Assembly (NCBI RefSeq): GCF_028714215.1
Contig: NZ_JAQTMS010000006.1
Span: 1 to 64,000, forward strand
Length of the DNA stretch: 64,000 nucleotides
Direction of reading: 5' to 3'
Source of the DNA: Rhodoferax sp.
GTDB lineage: Bacteria > Pseudomonadota > Gammaproteobacteria > Burkholderiales > Burkholderiaceae_C
The first letter of the stretch is position 1, and every line of letters begins with the position of its first letter. Shown here one piece after another: positions 7,689 to 17,968 of the stretch. The translations under genes and the position numbers were made by a program. Under the pieces are notes generated by a model. It saw only the letters and a list, made by a program, of their open reading frames with translations, did not search any database and was not told where the DNA came from.

Positions 7689-9638
7689 TCAAGGGCTGAC
7701 TGGCGGCCACGGTATTTCGGTCAGGGCGCGCGGCGTGCCAATCGGTGCGGTGGCCTGGGCTTTTTGCACGGCCGCGATGTCCTCCACGCTGGGGTACTGC
7801 TTGAGCAGCCAATAATCGAAGATCCGGCGTGCAATGGGGGCTGCATTCTGGGAGCCGAAACCGGCGTTTTCAACCACCATGGCGAGTGCGATCTGCGGCT
7901 CTTCAGCCGGTGCAAAGGCGGTAAATAGCGCATGGTCGCGCAAGCGTTCATCGACTCTGGACGCTATGTACTTTTCGTTTTGCTTGATTTGCACCACCTG
8001 CGCCGTGCCGGTCTTGCCGCCACTGGTGTAGCCGGCGCCACGGAAGGCGGCGGCCGATGTGCCCTCGATATTGACGCCCATCAGCGCATTCTTGATGACC
8101 GCGATATGCTCGGCTTTGGCAATCGCTTGGCCCATCGCCTCCCGCGTCGTGCTGGTGGGGGTATGCGTCAGGACGTCGACCACTTCCTTCACCAGATGCG
8201 GCTTCATCTTGATGCCGTTGTTGGCCAGTGTCGCCGTGGCCGACGCGAGTTGCAGCATGGTGAAGTTGTTGTAGCCCTGGCCAATGCCCAGCGAGATGGT
8301 TTCACCGGCGTACCATTTTTGTTGGTCGGCACGTTTATAGGCTTTGCGTTTCCACTCGGTGGAGGGCAGCAGGCCGCGCACCTCGCCAAATATATCGATA
8401 CCGGTCAGCTCGCCGAAACCGAAGCGCTGCATCTGCTCATGAATGGTGTCCACCCCCAGGTCGTTGGCCAGCATGTAGTAGTAGGTGTCGCACGACTGCA
8501 CGATCGATTGGTACATATTGACCCGGCCATGCCCGCCTTCCTTGTCGTCCCGGAAGCGGTGGTTGCCGAACATGAAAAAGCCGGGGTCGGAAATCGATTG
8601 CTCCGGAGTGCGGGTTCCGGTTTCCAGCGCCGCCAAGGCCATGAAGGGTTTGTAGGTGGAACCCGGCGGGTAGGTGCCGCGCAGCGCGCGGTTGAGCAGT
8701 GGTTTGTCGGGTGATTCGTTGAGCGTTTGCCAGTTGTCGCTGTCGATGCCTTCGACAAACAGGTTGGGATCAAAGGTCGGTTTGCTGACGAAGGCCAGTA
8801 TTTCACCGGTCTTCGGGTCCATTGCCACCAGCGCGCCGCGGCGCTCGCCAAACAACTCCTCGATCAGATGTTGCAGCTTGATGTCAATCGACAGCTTGAC
8901 CGTGTTGCCAGGCGTCGCCGGGCTGCTGGCCAACTTGCGCATGGCCCGTCCGCCAGCCGATGTTTCCACCGAGTCGACGCCGGTGACACCGTGCAACTGG
9001 GTCTCGAAACTCTGCTCGACGCCCAGTTTGCCGATGTACTCGGTGCCGCGGTAGTTCGCCTGGTCGTCGGAATCGTCGAGTTTCTCTTTCTCGGCCGGGT
9101 TGATGCGCCCGATGTAGCCGATGACGTGGCTGGCCAGTTCCCCATAGGGGTAGCTGCGAAACAGTCTGGCCTTGATGTCGACGCCTGGAAAGCGAAAGCG
9201 TTGCGCGGCAAATTTCGCCACCTCTTCGTCGCTGAGACGGGTGCGCAGCGGCAGTGACTCGAAGCTCTTGGACTCTTCCAGCAACTTTTTGAAGCGACGC
9301 CGGTCGCGCGCCGTGATTTCCATCACCTGGGACAATTCTTCAATCGTCTGCTCCAGGTTGGCGATCCTGGAGGGCGTGACTTCCAGGGTGTAGGCCGAGT
9401 AGTTGCTGGCCAGCACAATGCCATTGCGGTCCAGGATGAGCCCCCGGTTCGGCACCACCGGAACAATGGCCGTACGGTTGTTTTCGGCCTGCTCCAGCAG
9501 ATCCTCGTGGCGCACGATCTGAAGGTACGCCAGGCGCGACGCCACCAGCAAAAAGCAGACCAGTACCGCGACACTGGCAACCAGCACCCGCGTCCGAAAG
9601 CGCGACAGGTCGGCTTCAATATTGCGCAGTTCGGTCAT
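7689..9638 (-). CDS. mrdA: Penicillin-binding protein 2 (elongasome transpeptidase)
   Basis: 649 residues from ATG 9638. A single membrane helix lies at about 17-36, then the PBP dimerisation region (PNRGLILDRNG at about 63-73), then the transpeptidase domain with STYK at 327-330 (catalytic Ser327), SCD at 382-384 and KTG in SGGKTGTAQV. PBP2 cross-links peptidoglycan during lateral wall growth together with RodA and the MreBCD complex, whose genes lie immediately upstream. An in-frame extension 21 codons longer covers the intergenic repeat and was not used. Confidence 0.95.
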   Translation of the reverse strand: MTELRNIEADLSRFRTRVLVASVAVLVCFLLVASRLAYLQIVRHEDLLEQAENNRTAIVPVVPNRGLILDRNGIVLASNYSAYTLEVTPSRIANLEQTIEELSQVMEITARDRRRFKKLLEESKSFESLPLRTRLSDEEVAKFAAQRFRFPGVDIKARLFRSYPYGELASHVIGYIGRINPAEKEKLDDSDDQANYRGTEYIGKLGVEQSFETQLHGVTGVDSVETSAGGRAMRKLASSPATPGNTVKLSIDIKLQHLIEELFGERRGALVAMDPKTGEILAFVSKPTFDPNLFVEGIDSDNWQTLNESPDKPLLNRALRGTYPPGSTYKPFMALAALETGTRTPEQSISDPGFFMFGNHRFRDDKEGGHGRVNMYQSIVQSCDTYYYMLANDLGVDTIHEQMQRFGFGELTGIDIFGEVRGLLPSTEWKRKAYKRADQQKWYAGETISLGIGQGYNNFTMLQLASATATLANNGIKMKPHLVKEVVDVLTHTPTSTTREAMGQAIAKAEHIAVIKNALMGVNIEGTSAAAFRGAGYTSGGKTGTAQVVQIKQNEKYIASRVDERLRDHALFTAFAPAEEPQIALAMVVENAGFGSQNAAPIARRIFDYWLLKQYPSVEDIAAVQKAQATAPIGTPRALTEIPWPPVSP

Positions 9639-9650
9639 GATCGCCGCCGC

Positions 9651-9722
9651 GCCGGGCCGCCCCAAGCAAGGCAAGCCCCTTCGAGGGGCAGCGCAGTACA
9701 CGAAGTGACAAGCGTGGGGGCC
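9651..9722. repeat. Intergenic repeat-like palindromic element
   Basis: Between mreD and mrdA lies a 72-base GC-rich element. It is bounded by GGGCCGCCCCAAGC on the left and GCGTGGGGGCC on the right, which are imperfect inverted copies, and has an inner hairpin GCCCCTTCGAGGGGC at about 9676-9690. It resembles the short CCCCAAGC...GCGTGGGGGC intergenic repeats I associate with Comamonadaceae genomes. No second copy was noticed in this window. It may act as an mRNA hairpin that separates mrdA expression from mreBCD. Confidence 0.45.
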
Positions 9723-9725
9723 ATA

Positions 9726-10256
9726 TCAAAGCGGCCGGTGCGCATCCGGATCGGGCGTCCTTCTTTGCGGCAACAGCAAAATCACGCTCATGACCGGCCA
9801 CAGCAAGGACTCGAAGACCGGTGACAGCAGGATCAGGAAGCCGGGGAAGGCACCACCGGCCAGCAGGCGAACGCTCAACTCAATGGCGTGGGCCGCCGCA
9901 AACAGCGGGAAAACCTGAAAGGCTTGCGACGGCACATTGAACCACAGCAGGCGGCGGTGAATGGCGATGGCGAAAAAACTCAGCACCGTGTAGCTCAGGG
10001 CGTGCTGTCCCAATAGCGCGCCCTGGTGCACGTCAACGAATAGGCCAAAGACAAAGGCAAAACCAATGCCCACGCGCAAGGGTTGGTGAATGGTCCAGAA
10101 CACCAGCACCAGGGCCAGCAAATCCGGTGTCCAGGCGGCACGCCCCGACGGACCCATGTTCAGCACCATGTTCAGGCCCAGTGCCGCCAGCAAGCTGCCC
10201 AGGATGAAGAAAGGATTGGCCGGCAACAGCAGTTGATGGCCCGGGCGCATGATCAT
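9726..10256 (-). CDS. mreD: Rod shape-determining protein MreD
   Basis: A 176-residue, strongly hydrophobic protein with about five membrane helices, the expected size and position for MreD in the order mreB-mreC-mreD-mrdA. MreD is an inner-membrane subunit of the rod complex that guides peptidoglycan synthesis along MreB filaments. Its ATG overlaps the mreC stop by four bases (ATGA), which indicates translational coupling. The family is weakly conserved, so the name rests on topology and context. Confidence 0.9.
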   Translation of the reverse strand: MIMRPGHQLLLPANPFFILGSLLAALGLNMVLNMGPSGRAAWTPDLLALVLVFWTIHQPLRVGIGFAFVFGLFVDVHQGALLGQHALSYTVLSFFAIAIHRRLLWFNVPSQAFQVFPLFAAAHAIELSVRLLAGGAFPGFLILLSPVFESLLWPVMSVILLLPQRRTPDPDAHRPL

Positions 10257-11173
10257 TTTTTAGGCCCTTTCTTGAGTGGACCGGGCGCGGCTTCCACGGT
10301 CGGGCGGGGTGCAACCTGGGTGTTGACCGGTTTCAGCACCAGCACATGTTCGACCCCCGAGACCAGGGCCAGCGGCAGACAGCTGATGCGGGCGAAGGCC
10401 GAGTCGACGCGGCGTTCCACCTTGCCCACGCGGGCCACCGGTAGGCCGGCCGGGTAGACGCCGTCGACACCGCTGGTGGTCAGCAGGTCGCCGGTCTGCA
10501 CATCCGCGTTGGCGGCCATGAAGCGCAGCTCCAGCGCATTGGCACGCAAGGTCGGGTCGCCAAAGGCCACGCCGCGCGCACCGGTGCGGGTATTGAGCAC
10601 CGGAATCGCCTGGTCACGGTCGGTCACCAGCGTCACTTCGCTGAGCATCGGGTAGACCCGGGTCACCTGACCCAGCACGCCGTTCTCGTCGAGCACCGGC
10701 GAGCCCGCCAGCACGCCGTCCAGCAGGCCACGGTCGATGATGACTTTGCGGGTATAGGGGTCGGCGGCGTCGTACAGCACCTGGGCGGTCTGCGAAGGCG
10801 TCGTCAGTTTTTCGCGCAGACCCAGCAACTGGCGCAGCCGCGAATTTTCAAGCGTCAGTTGTTCCACCTGGTTGGCGCGCAGCGACTGCAATTCGAGTTT
10901 TCGGTGCGCCGCTTCCTGCTCCGCCTGAGCGACCTTGAGAGACTCGAAATACTTGGCGCCATCCTGGGTCCACAACACCGGTCGCAGTGCCAGCCATTGT
11001 GCCGGGTACAGCACGGTTGCCAGCACCACCCGCAAGGGCTTGACCAGCTCAAAGCGTGCGTCGGCCACCATCAGGAACAGGGCCAGGGCACTGAAGAACG
11101 TCAGTTTGGACAGGGCCGAGGGGCCCTGCCGGAAGAAGGGGGGAGGCGTTGCGTCCAGCGTACCAAGTGGCAT
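10253..11173 (-). CDS. mreC: Rod shape-determining protein MreC
   Basis: 306 residues. A short cytoplasmic start, a membrane helix at about 24-42, a coiled coil at about 70-115 (EAAHRKLELQSLRANQVEQL) and the beta-barrel-like periplasmic domain with the MreC hallmarks VLDENGVLGQV, TLVTDRDQAIPV and LLTTSGVDGVYPAGLPVG-type text at about 160-265. The tail is Pro/Lys-rich (GPLKKGPKK). MreC links MreB and PBP2 and activates the transpeptidase. It begins 15 bases after mreB. Confidence 0.95.
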   Translation of the reverse strand: MPLGTLDATPPPFFRQGPSALSKLTFFSALALFLMVADARFELVKPLRVVLATVLYPAQWLALRPVLWTQDGAKYFESLKVAQAEQEAAHRKLELQSLRANQVEQLTLENSRLRQLLGLREKLTTPSQTAQVLYDAADPYTRKVIIDRGLLDGVLAGSPVLDENGVLGQVTRVYPMLSEVTLVTDRDQAIPVLNTRTGARGVAFGDPTLRANALELRFMAANADVQTGDLLTTSGVDGVYPAGLPVARVGKVERRVDSAFARISCLPLALVSGVEHVLVLKPVNTQVAPRPTVEAAPGPLKKGPKK

Positions 11174-11188
11174 CGCTGCACCCGAAAA

Positions 11189-12403
<1,215 letters not shown>

Positions 12404-12432
12404 TTACATCCGGTTTCGAGCGCCAATTTCTT

Positions 12433-12732
12433 ATGTCCCTGACTTCTGCCGACATCGCCCGTATTGCCAATCTGGCCAGACTGGAACTGAAACCGCTTGA
12501 GAGTGAGCGCATGCTGACTCAAATCAATGGTTTTTTCGACCTGGTCGAAAAAATGCGTGCCGTCGACACCAGCGGTCTGCAACCGCTGGCGCATCCGGTG
12601 GCCACCCTGCAAGACATTGCCTTGCGCCTGCGCGAGGACCGCGTGAGCGAGCCCAATCAGCGCGAGGCCAACCAGCGCAGTGCCCCGGCGGTGGAACATG
12701 GACTGTTTCTGGTGCCCAAGGTGATCGAATAA
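12433..12732 (+). CDS. gatC: Asp-tRNA(Asn)/Glu-tRNA(Gln) amidotransferase subunit C
   Basis: 99 residues. The N-terminus [19 protein letters not shown] and the central [24 protein letters not shown] segment with the [13 protein letters not shown] motif are typical of GatC, the small belt subunit that holds GatA and GatB together. The complex converts misacylated Glu-tRNA(Gln) or Asp-tRNA(Asn) to Gln- or Asn-tRNA. First gene of gatCAB, two bases before gatA. Confidence 0.96.
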   Translation: MSLTSADIARIANLARLELKPLESERMLTQINGFFDLVEKMRAVDTSGLQPLAHPVATLQDIALRLREDRVSEPNQREANQRSAPAVEHGLFLVPKVIE

Positions 12733-12734
12733 AA

Positions 12735-14210
12735 ATGAACAACTCCTCCTCCCTGCATGACCTCACGGTGGCCCAACTGGCGGCCCAACTGCGCACGCGC
12801 AAAGTCTCGGCCGTCGAGACGGCACAGCATTTTTTGGCGCGCTTGCGCCAGCACGCCACGTTGGGCGCTTTTCTCGATGTCAACGACGAAGTGACGCTGG
12901 CGCAGGCGCGCGCCGCCGATGCCGCGCTGGCCGCGGGCGCTGCCGACGCCGCCCTGCTGGGTGTGCCGATGGCACACAAGGATATTTTTGTCACCAGGGA
13001 CTTCGTGACAACGGCCGGCTCCAGGATGCTGGCCGGTTACCGTTCGCCCTTTGATGCCACGGTGGTGGCCAGGCTGGCCCAGCAGGGCGTGGTGACCTTG
13101 GGCAAACTCAATTGCGATGAATTCGCCATGGGCTCGGCCAACGAGAACTCGGCTTTCGGCAATGTCAAAAATCCGTGGGATAGCAGCCGTACCCCGGGGG
13201 GCTCCTCCGGTGGCAGTGCAGCGGCCGTGGCGGCGCGGCTGGTGCCGGCGGCCAGCGGCACCGACACCGGTGGCTCGATTCGTCAACCGGCCTCGTTTTG
13301 TGGTGTCACCGGGATCAAACCGACTTACGGTCGCGCCTCCCGCTACGGCATGGTGGCGTTCGCCTCCAGCCTGGACCAGGCCGGGCCGCTGGCGCGCAGC
13401 GCCGAGGACTGCGCCTTGCTGCTGTCGGCCATGTGCGGACCGGACCCGGACCGCGACTCGACCTCGCTGGACGTTGCGGCGGAGGATTTCACCCGCTCGC
13501 TGAACAATTCACTGGAGGGCCTGCGCATTGGCATTCCGAAGGAATTTTTTAGCGAAGGTCTGGCACCCGACGTACGCGCCGCCGTGACGGCGGCCCTGCA
13601 GGAATTTGAAAAGCTTGGTGCAAAACTGGTCGAGATCACGCTGCCGCGCACCGAGCTGTCGATTCCCGTTTACTACGTCATCGCGCCGGCCGAGGCCTCT
13701 AGCAACCTGAGCCGCTTTGACGGCGTCAAGTTCGGTCACCGTGCCGAAAAGTACGCGGACTTGACCGATATGTACAAGAAGACCCGTGCCGAGGGTTTTG
13801 GCGACGAGGTCAAGCGCCGCATCATGATAGGCACCTACGTGCTGTCGCACGGCTATTACGACGCCTACTATCTGCAAGCGCAAAAGATCCGGCGCATGAT
13901 CGCCGACGACTTCCAGCAAGCGTTCCAGCTATGCGATGTGATCGCCGGGCCGGTGGCGCCGACCGTGGCCTGGAAGCTGGGCGGCCACGGCAACGATCCG
14001 CTGGCCGATTACCTGGCCGACATCTACACGCTGCCGGCCTCGCTGGCGGGGCTGCCGGGCATGAGCATTCCGGTGGGCTTTGGCGAGGGCCATCTGCCGG
14101 TCGGCCTGCAATTGATCTGCAACTATTTGCAGGAAGGCAAGCTGCTTAACGTGGCGCACCGCTTCCAGCAGGCAACCGATTGGCATGTGGCCAAGCCGGA
14201 GGGATTTTGA
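12735..14210 (+). CDS. gatA: Asp-tRNA(Asn)/Glu-tRNA(Gln) amidotransferase subunit A
   Basis: 491 residues. It carries the amidase signature: the catalytic Lys in MAHKDIF (about 78-84), then [19 protein letters not shown] (about 155-173) and [12 protein letters not shown] (about 175-186) with the Ser-cisSer pair. GatA releases ammonia from glutamine or asparagine and channels it to GatB. Length and motif order are normal. The stop at 14210 is two bases before the gatB start, so gatCAB is one operon. Confidence 0.97.
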   Translation: MNNSSSLHDLTVAQLAAQLRTRKVSAVETAQHFLARLRQHATLGAFLDVNDEVTLAQARAADAALAAGAADAALLGVPMAHKDIFVTRDFVTTAGSRMLAGYRSPFDATVVARLAQQGVVTLGKLNCDEFAMGSANENSAFGNVKNPWDSSRTPGGSSGGSAAAVAARLVPAASGTDTGGSIRQPASFCGVTGIKPTYGRASRYGMVAFASSLDQAGPLARSAEDCALLLSAMCGPDPDRDSTSLDVAAEDFTRSLNNSLEGLRIGIPKEFFSEGLAPDVRAAVTAALQEFEKLGAKLVEITLPRTELSIPVYYVIAPAEASSNLSRFDGVKFGHRAEKYADLTDMYKKTRAEGFGDEVKRRIMIGTYVLSHGYYDAYYLQAQKIRRMIADDFQQAFQLCDVIAGPVAPTVAWKLGGHGNDPLADYLADIYTLPASLAGLPGMSIPVGFGEGHLPVGLQLICNYLQEGKLLNVAHRFQQATDWHVAKPEGF

Positions 14211-14212
14211 AC

Positions 14213-15700
14213 ATGAATACAGTTGTTGAAAAAGAGTCAGCCCCGGGTGCGCCGGTCCAGTCGTCGCTGGTGCGGGGTTATGAGGTCGTGATCGGCTTCG
14301 AGACCCATGCCCAACTCTCCACCCAGTCGAAGATTTTCAGCCGTGCCCCGACCGCTTTCGGCGCCGAGCCCAACACCCAGGCCTGCGCGGTGGATCTGGC
14401 CTTGCCCGGCACCTTGCCGGTGATGAACATCGGGGCAGTGGAGCGCGCCATCGAGTTCGGTCTGGCGGTCGGCTCGCACATTGCGCCGCGCAGCATTTTT
14501 GCGCGCAAGAATTATTTTTACCCCGACTTGCCCAAGGGCTACCAGATCAGCCAGTTCGAGATTCCGGTGGTGCAGGGCGGCGCGGTCGAGTTCTATCTGG
14601 GCCAGGAAAAAAAAGCGGTGCGCCTGGTGCGCGCCCACCTGGAAGAAGACGCCGGTAAATCGCTGCACGAAGACTTCGTCGGCCAAACCGGCATCGACCT
14701 GAACCGCGCCGGCACGCCGCTGCTGGAGATCGTGACCGAGCCCGATATGCGCTCCAGTGCCGAGGCGGTGGCCTATGCCAAGGAACTGCACAAGATCGTG
14801 ACCTGGATCGGTATCTGCGACGGCAACATGCAGGAAGGCAGCTTTCGCTGCGACGCCAACGTGTCGGTGCGCAAGCCCGGCGCACCGTTGGGCACGCGGC
14901 GCGAAATCAAGAATCTGAACAGCTTCAAGTTCATGCAGCAAGCCATCGACTATGAAGTGCGCTGGCAGATCGAGCAGCTTGAGGAGGGCCACGCGATTGA
15001 GCAGGCGACCGTGCTGTTCAACCCCGATAGCGGCGAGACCCGCGCCATGCGCAGCAAGGAAGATGCGGCCGACTACCGCTATTTCCCGGACCCGGATTTG
15101 CCGCCGCTGGTGATTGCGCAGGAGTGGGTGCAGCGTGTGCGATCTTCCATGACCGAGTTGCCACGTGTCATGGCACAGCGTTTTGTGGCCGGCTACGGGC
15201 TTTCCGAATATGACGCCACCGTCTTGACGCAGAGTCGTGCCATGGCAAGCTATTTTGAAGTGGCTGCGCAAGCTTGTGGCCAGCCGAAGTTGGTTAGCAA
15301 CTGGATCATGGGCGAGGTGTCTCGGCGCCTCAATGCGCTCGAGCTGGAGATCGCGCAAACGCCGGTCAGCGCGACGCAACTGGCTCAGTTGATCGGCCGG
15401 ATTGCGGATGGCACGATTTCCAACAATGCGGCCAAACAGGTGCTGGACGCACTATGGAGTGAGGCCCATCGCGATGTCGATGCGGTGATCGAAACCAAGG
15501 GTCTCAGGCAGATGAACGACGCCGGCGAGCTGGAAAAAATCGTTGATGCGGTGTTGGCCGGGAATCCGAAAAACGTCGAACAGTACCGCTCTGGCAACAG
15601 CAAGGCGCTGAACGCCCTGGTGGGCCAGATCATGAAGGGCAGCAAGGGCAAGGCGAATCCGCAGCAGGTGAACGACCTGCTGCGAAAAAAAATCGGGTAA
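14213..15700 (+). CDS. gatB: Asp-tRNA(Asn)/Glu-tRNA(Gln) amidotransferase subunit B
   Basis: 495 residues from ATG 14213. GatB hallmarks are present: [13 protein letters not shown] near the N-terminus, [15 protein letters not shown] (about 99-113), the EEDAGKS and [17 protein letters not shown] stretch, DANVSVR, and a C-terminal GatB/YqeY domain ending [13 protein letters not shown]. GatB binds the tRNA, activates the mischarged residue with ATP and transfers ammonia. Frame extension upstream into gatA is possible but not needed. Confidence 0.97.
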   Translation: MNTVVEKESAPGAPVQSSLVRGYEVVIGFETHAQLSTQSKIFSRAPTAFGAEPNTQACAVDLALPGTLPVMNIGAVERAIEFGLAVGSHIAPRSIFARKNYFYPDLPKGYQISQFEIPVVQGGAVEFYLGQEKKAVRLVRAHLEEDAGKSLHEDFVGQTGIDLNRAGTPLLEIVTEPDMRSSAEAVAYAKELHKIVTWIGICDGNMQEGSFRCDANVSVRKPGAPLGTRREIKNLNSFKFMQQAIDYEVRWQIEQLEEGHAIEQATVLFNPDSGETRAMRSKEDAADYRYFPDPDLPPLVIAQEWVQRVRSSMTELPRVMAQRFVAGYGLSEYDATVLTQSRAMASYFEVAAQACGQPKLVSNWIMGEVSRRLNALELEIAQTPVSATQLAQLIGRIADGTISNNAAKQVLDALWSEAHRDVDAVIETKGLRQMNDAGELEKIVDAVLAGNPKNVEQYRSGNSKALNALVGQIMKGSKGKANPQQVNDLLRKKIG

Positions 15701-15720
15701 GGCTGTGCCGCCCCTGTGCG

Positions 15721-16419
15721 TCAGCGTGTTTTGCTGGCGGCCGGGGCAACCGGTGACTGCATCGCCCAAAGCTGTTTCAGCCGCACCAGTTCCTCGTCAA
15801 AACGGGCGTTGACACGCTTGATTTCAGCGTCCTGATCGGCAATGAAACGCGCTTGCACGGACAGGCTGTGCGTCACATCCTCAACCTGGCGGCGTACCAG
15901 GGGCGGTGCTTTGCTGGGGTCCTTCTTGTAGAACTCCATCTCGTCCATCACGGCAGCGCGCTGCCGCTGCAATTCTTCAACCCGGGTTACTGCCGCCTGT
16001 CTCACGACCCCGATCTGGGCCAGCGCCACGGCACGCTCCTTGTCGTGTACCGCCTTGCTGGGGTAGCGCACCAGCAGCGCCCGGTCGCGCCGTTTTTCCT
16101 CGTTGATGCGCGCCAGCTCTTCCTGCGCGGCTTTCTCCTTGGCTTCGAGCGCGGTGCGTTCCTGCGCGGTCAGGTTGGGGCCAACCCTGGCCTTGACCGT
16201 GCCGCTGGGATTGAGCACTTTCTGCTCGCGGTCGGCACACTCGGCAATCGGCCGGTCGGAGGTCAGGTTGCGGCCCTTGGCGTCGACGCAGGTATAGATG
16301 CCCTGGGTCGCGCCTTGCTGCGCCTGCGCCACAGTCCAAGAGGACAGTGCGGCCAGCAGGAAGCCACTCGACAAGCCCCGGCACAGCTGCCGCAAAGCGG
16401 TTTTGTTTGATTTGAACAT
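15721..16419 (-). CDS. DUF4124 domain protein, periplasmic, coiled-coil
   Basis: 232 residues with a signal peptide (cleavage near residue 33, after VAQA). A DUF4124 core follows at about 38-68 (GIYTCVDAKGRNLTSDRPI). A long charged helical segment spans about 85-215 and is rich in Ala, Glu, Arg and Lys. DUF4124 proteins are secreted, of unknown role, and common in Beta- and Gammaproteobacteria. The gene sits two bases after pyrE on the same strand and could be co-transcribed with it. It converges with gatB (20-base gap). No catalytic residues are recognisable. Confidence 0.8.
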   Translation of the reverse strand: MFKSNKTALRQLCRGLSSGFLLAALSSWTVAQAQQGATQGIYTCVDAKGRNLTSDRPIAECADREQKVLNPSGTVKARVGPNLTAQERTALEAKEKAAQEELARINEEKRRDRALLVRYPSKAVHDKERAVALAQIGVVRQAAVTRVEELQRQRAAVMDEMEFYKKDPSKAPPLVRRQVEDVTHSLSVQARFIADQDAEIKRVNARFDEELVRLKQLWAMQSPVAPAASKTR

Positions 16420-16421
16420 GG

Positions 16422-17132
16422 CTAATTTTCTCCTACGCCGTAGCGCTGCCGGTAGGCCATGACACGCTGCCGGTCGGCGGCCAGCGCATCGGCACTGTGC
16501 CGGTCAAGATACTGCATCAAATCCGCCAGCTTCGCAATCGCGCAAACCTGTAGTCCAAGCTGTTGGCGCACGTACTGAACGGCGCTGTAGGCGACGTCCC
16601 GGCCGTCTTCGGTGGCCTTCTCCTGGCGGTCCAGCGCAATCACGACCGCGTGCGGCGTGGCCCCGGCGCCGCGGATGATGGCAATCGATTCGCGCGTTGC
16701 GGTGCCGGCCGAGATCACGTCATCGACTATCAGCACGCGTCCGCTCAGCGGGGCACCGACCAGGGTGCCGCCTTCGCCATGGTCCTTGGCTTCCTTGCGG
16801 TTGTAGGCAAAAGGCACGTTGCGCCCCAGGCGCGCCAGTTCGACCGCCACTGCCGCGCCGAGCGGAATGCCCTTGTAGGCCGGGCCAAAAATCATGTCGA
16901 ACTGGATGCCACTGGCGAGCAGGCGCTGCGCATAAAATTGCGCCAAGCGCCCCAATTTGGCGCCGTCGTCAAATTGGCCGGCGTTGAAAAAATAGGGGCT
17001 GATGCGGCCCGCCTTGGTTTTAAACTCGCCGAAACGCAACACGCCACAATCGAGTACAAACTGCACAAAATCCTGGGCCAACGCATCCTGCGGCGCGCTT
17101 TGTCCGGTTTCTGTTGCAACACCTTCTGACAT
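16422..17132 (-). CDS. pyrE: Orotate phosphoribosyltransferase
   Basis: 236 residues from ATG 17132, preceded by AAGGA seven bases upstream on the minus strand. It shows the type I PRTase motif VLIVDDVISAGTA (about 140-152) that binds PRPP, the FGPAYKGIPLG loop (about 80-90) and the N-terminal GRISPYFFNAGQF. It makes OMP from orotate and PRPP in pyrimidine synthesis. The C-terminal extension past about 220 is usual in betaproteobacteria. A longer reading starting 31 codons upstream would lie inside the divergent exonuclease gene and is rejected. Confidence 0.96.
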   Translation of the reverse strand: MSEGVATETGQSAPQDALAQDFVQFVLDCGVLRFGEFKTKAGRISPYFFNAGQFDDGAKLGRLAQFYAQRLLASGIQFDMIFGPAYKGIPLGAAVAVELARLGRNVPFAYNRKEAKDHGEGGTLVGAPLSGRVLIVDDVISAGTATRESIAIIRGAGATPHAVVIALDRQEKATEDGRDVAYSAVQYVRQQLGLQVCAIAKLADLMQYLDRHSADALAADRQRVMAYRQRYGVGEN

Positions 17133-17934
17133 GGGGAATTCCTTGTTTAAATTGACCAGCCTGAACCTCAATGGCATCCGCTCTGCCAGCAGCAAAGGCC
17201 TTGAAGCCTGGCTGGCCGAAGTCAAGCCCGATTGTATTTGCGTGCAGGAAGTGAAGGCGCAGGCGCCTGATGTGCAGGACCGGTTTGAACAACTGGCCGG
17301 TCTGCGGGGCCATTTTCACTTTGCCGAAAAGAAAGGCTATTCCGGCGTCGCCGTCTACACCCGGCATGAGCCCAGCGAAGTCGTGGTGGGCTATGGCTCG
17401 GCCGAGTTTGACACCGAAGGCCGTTATGTCGAGTTGCGCTTTGATACGGCCGCCAGCAAGCGCTCCATCATCAGCTGCTATTTCCCCAGCGGCACCTCGG
17501 GAGAGGAACGCCAGCAGGCGAAGTTTCGTTTTCTGGAAGAGTTCTATGCGCATCTGAGGCAGCTCAAGGGCCAGCGCCAGTTTGTCCTGTGCGGTGACGT
17601 CAACATCGCGCATCAGGAAATCGACCTGAAGAACTGGAAGGGCAACCGGAAGAACTCCGGTTTTCTGCCGGAAGAGCGGGCCTGGGTGACGAAGTTGCTT
17701 TCAGAGATGGGCCTGGTGGATGTCTACCGGCATTTGCATCCGGCCACCACCGACGAGGCCTACACCTGGTGGAGCAATCGCGGCCAGGCCTACGCCAAGA
17801 ACGTTGGCTGGCGACTTGACTACCATTTGGCGACGGCCGAATTGGCGGCCGGTGCCCATTCGGTCGCCATCTACAAGGCGCAGCGCTTCTCGGACCATGC
17901 GCCCTTGACGGTCGAGTACGACTGGAAGGTTTGA
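17131..17934 (+). CDS. xthA: Exodeoxyribonuclease III (AP endonuclease)
   Basis: 267 residues from ATG 17131. The EEP-fold catalytic motifs are intact: LTSLNLNGIRSA at the N-terminus, CVQEVKAQ with the metal-binding Glu, GDVNIAHQEIDLKN with the Asp/Asn pair, and SDHAPLTVEYDW at the end. It cuts at abasic sites and removes 3' nucleotides in base excision repair. The ATG shares CATG with the divergent pyrE ATG. A TTG at 17143, with GGGGA a few bases upstream, is an alternative start that would remove the overlap. Confidence 0.93.
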   Translation: MGNSLFKLTSLNLNGIRSASSKGLEAWLAEVKPDCICVQEVKAQAPDVQDRFEQLAGLRGHFHFAEKKGYSGVAVYTRHEPSEVVVGYGSAEFDTEGRYVELRFDTAASKRSIISCYFPSGTSGEERQQAKFRFLEEFYAHLRQLKGQRQFVLCGDVNIAHQEIDLKNWKGNRKNSGFLPEERAWVTKLLSEMGLVDVYRHLHPATTDEAYTWWSNRGQAYAKNVGWRLDYHLATAELAAGAHSVAIYKAQRFSDHAPLTVEYDWKV

Positions 17935-17968
17935 AGCCAGGTTGCAGCCGCGGCAAGAGTGCCGGGTT

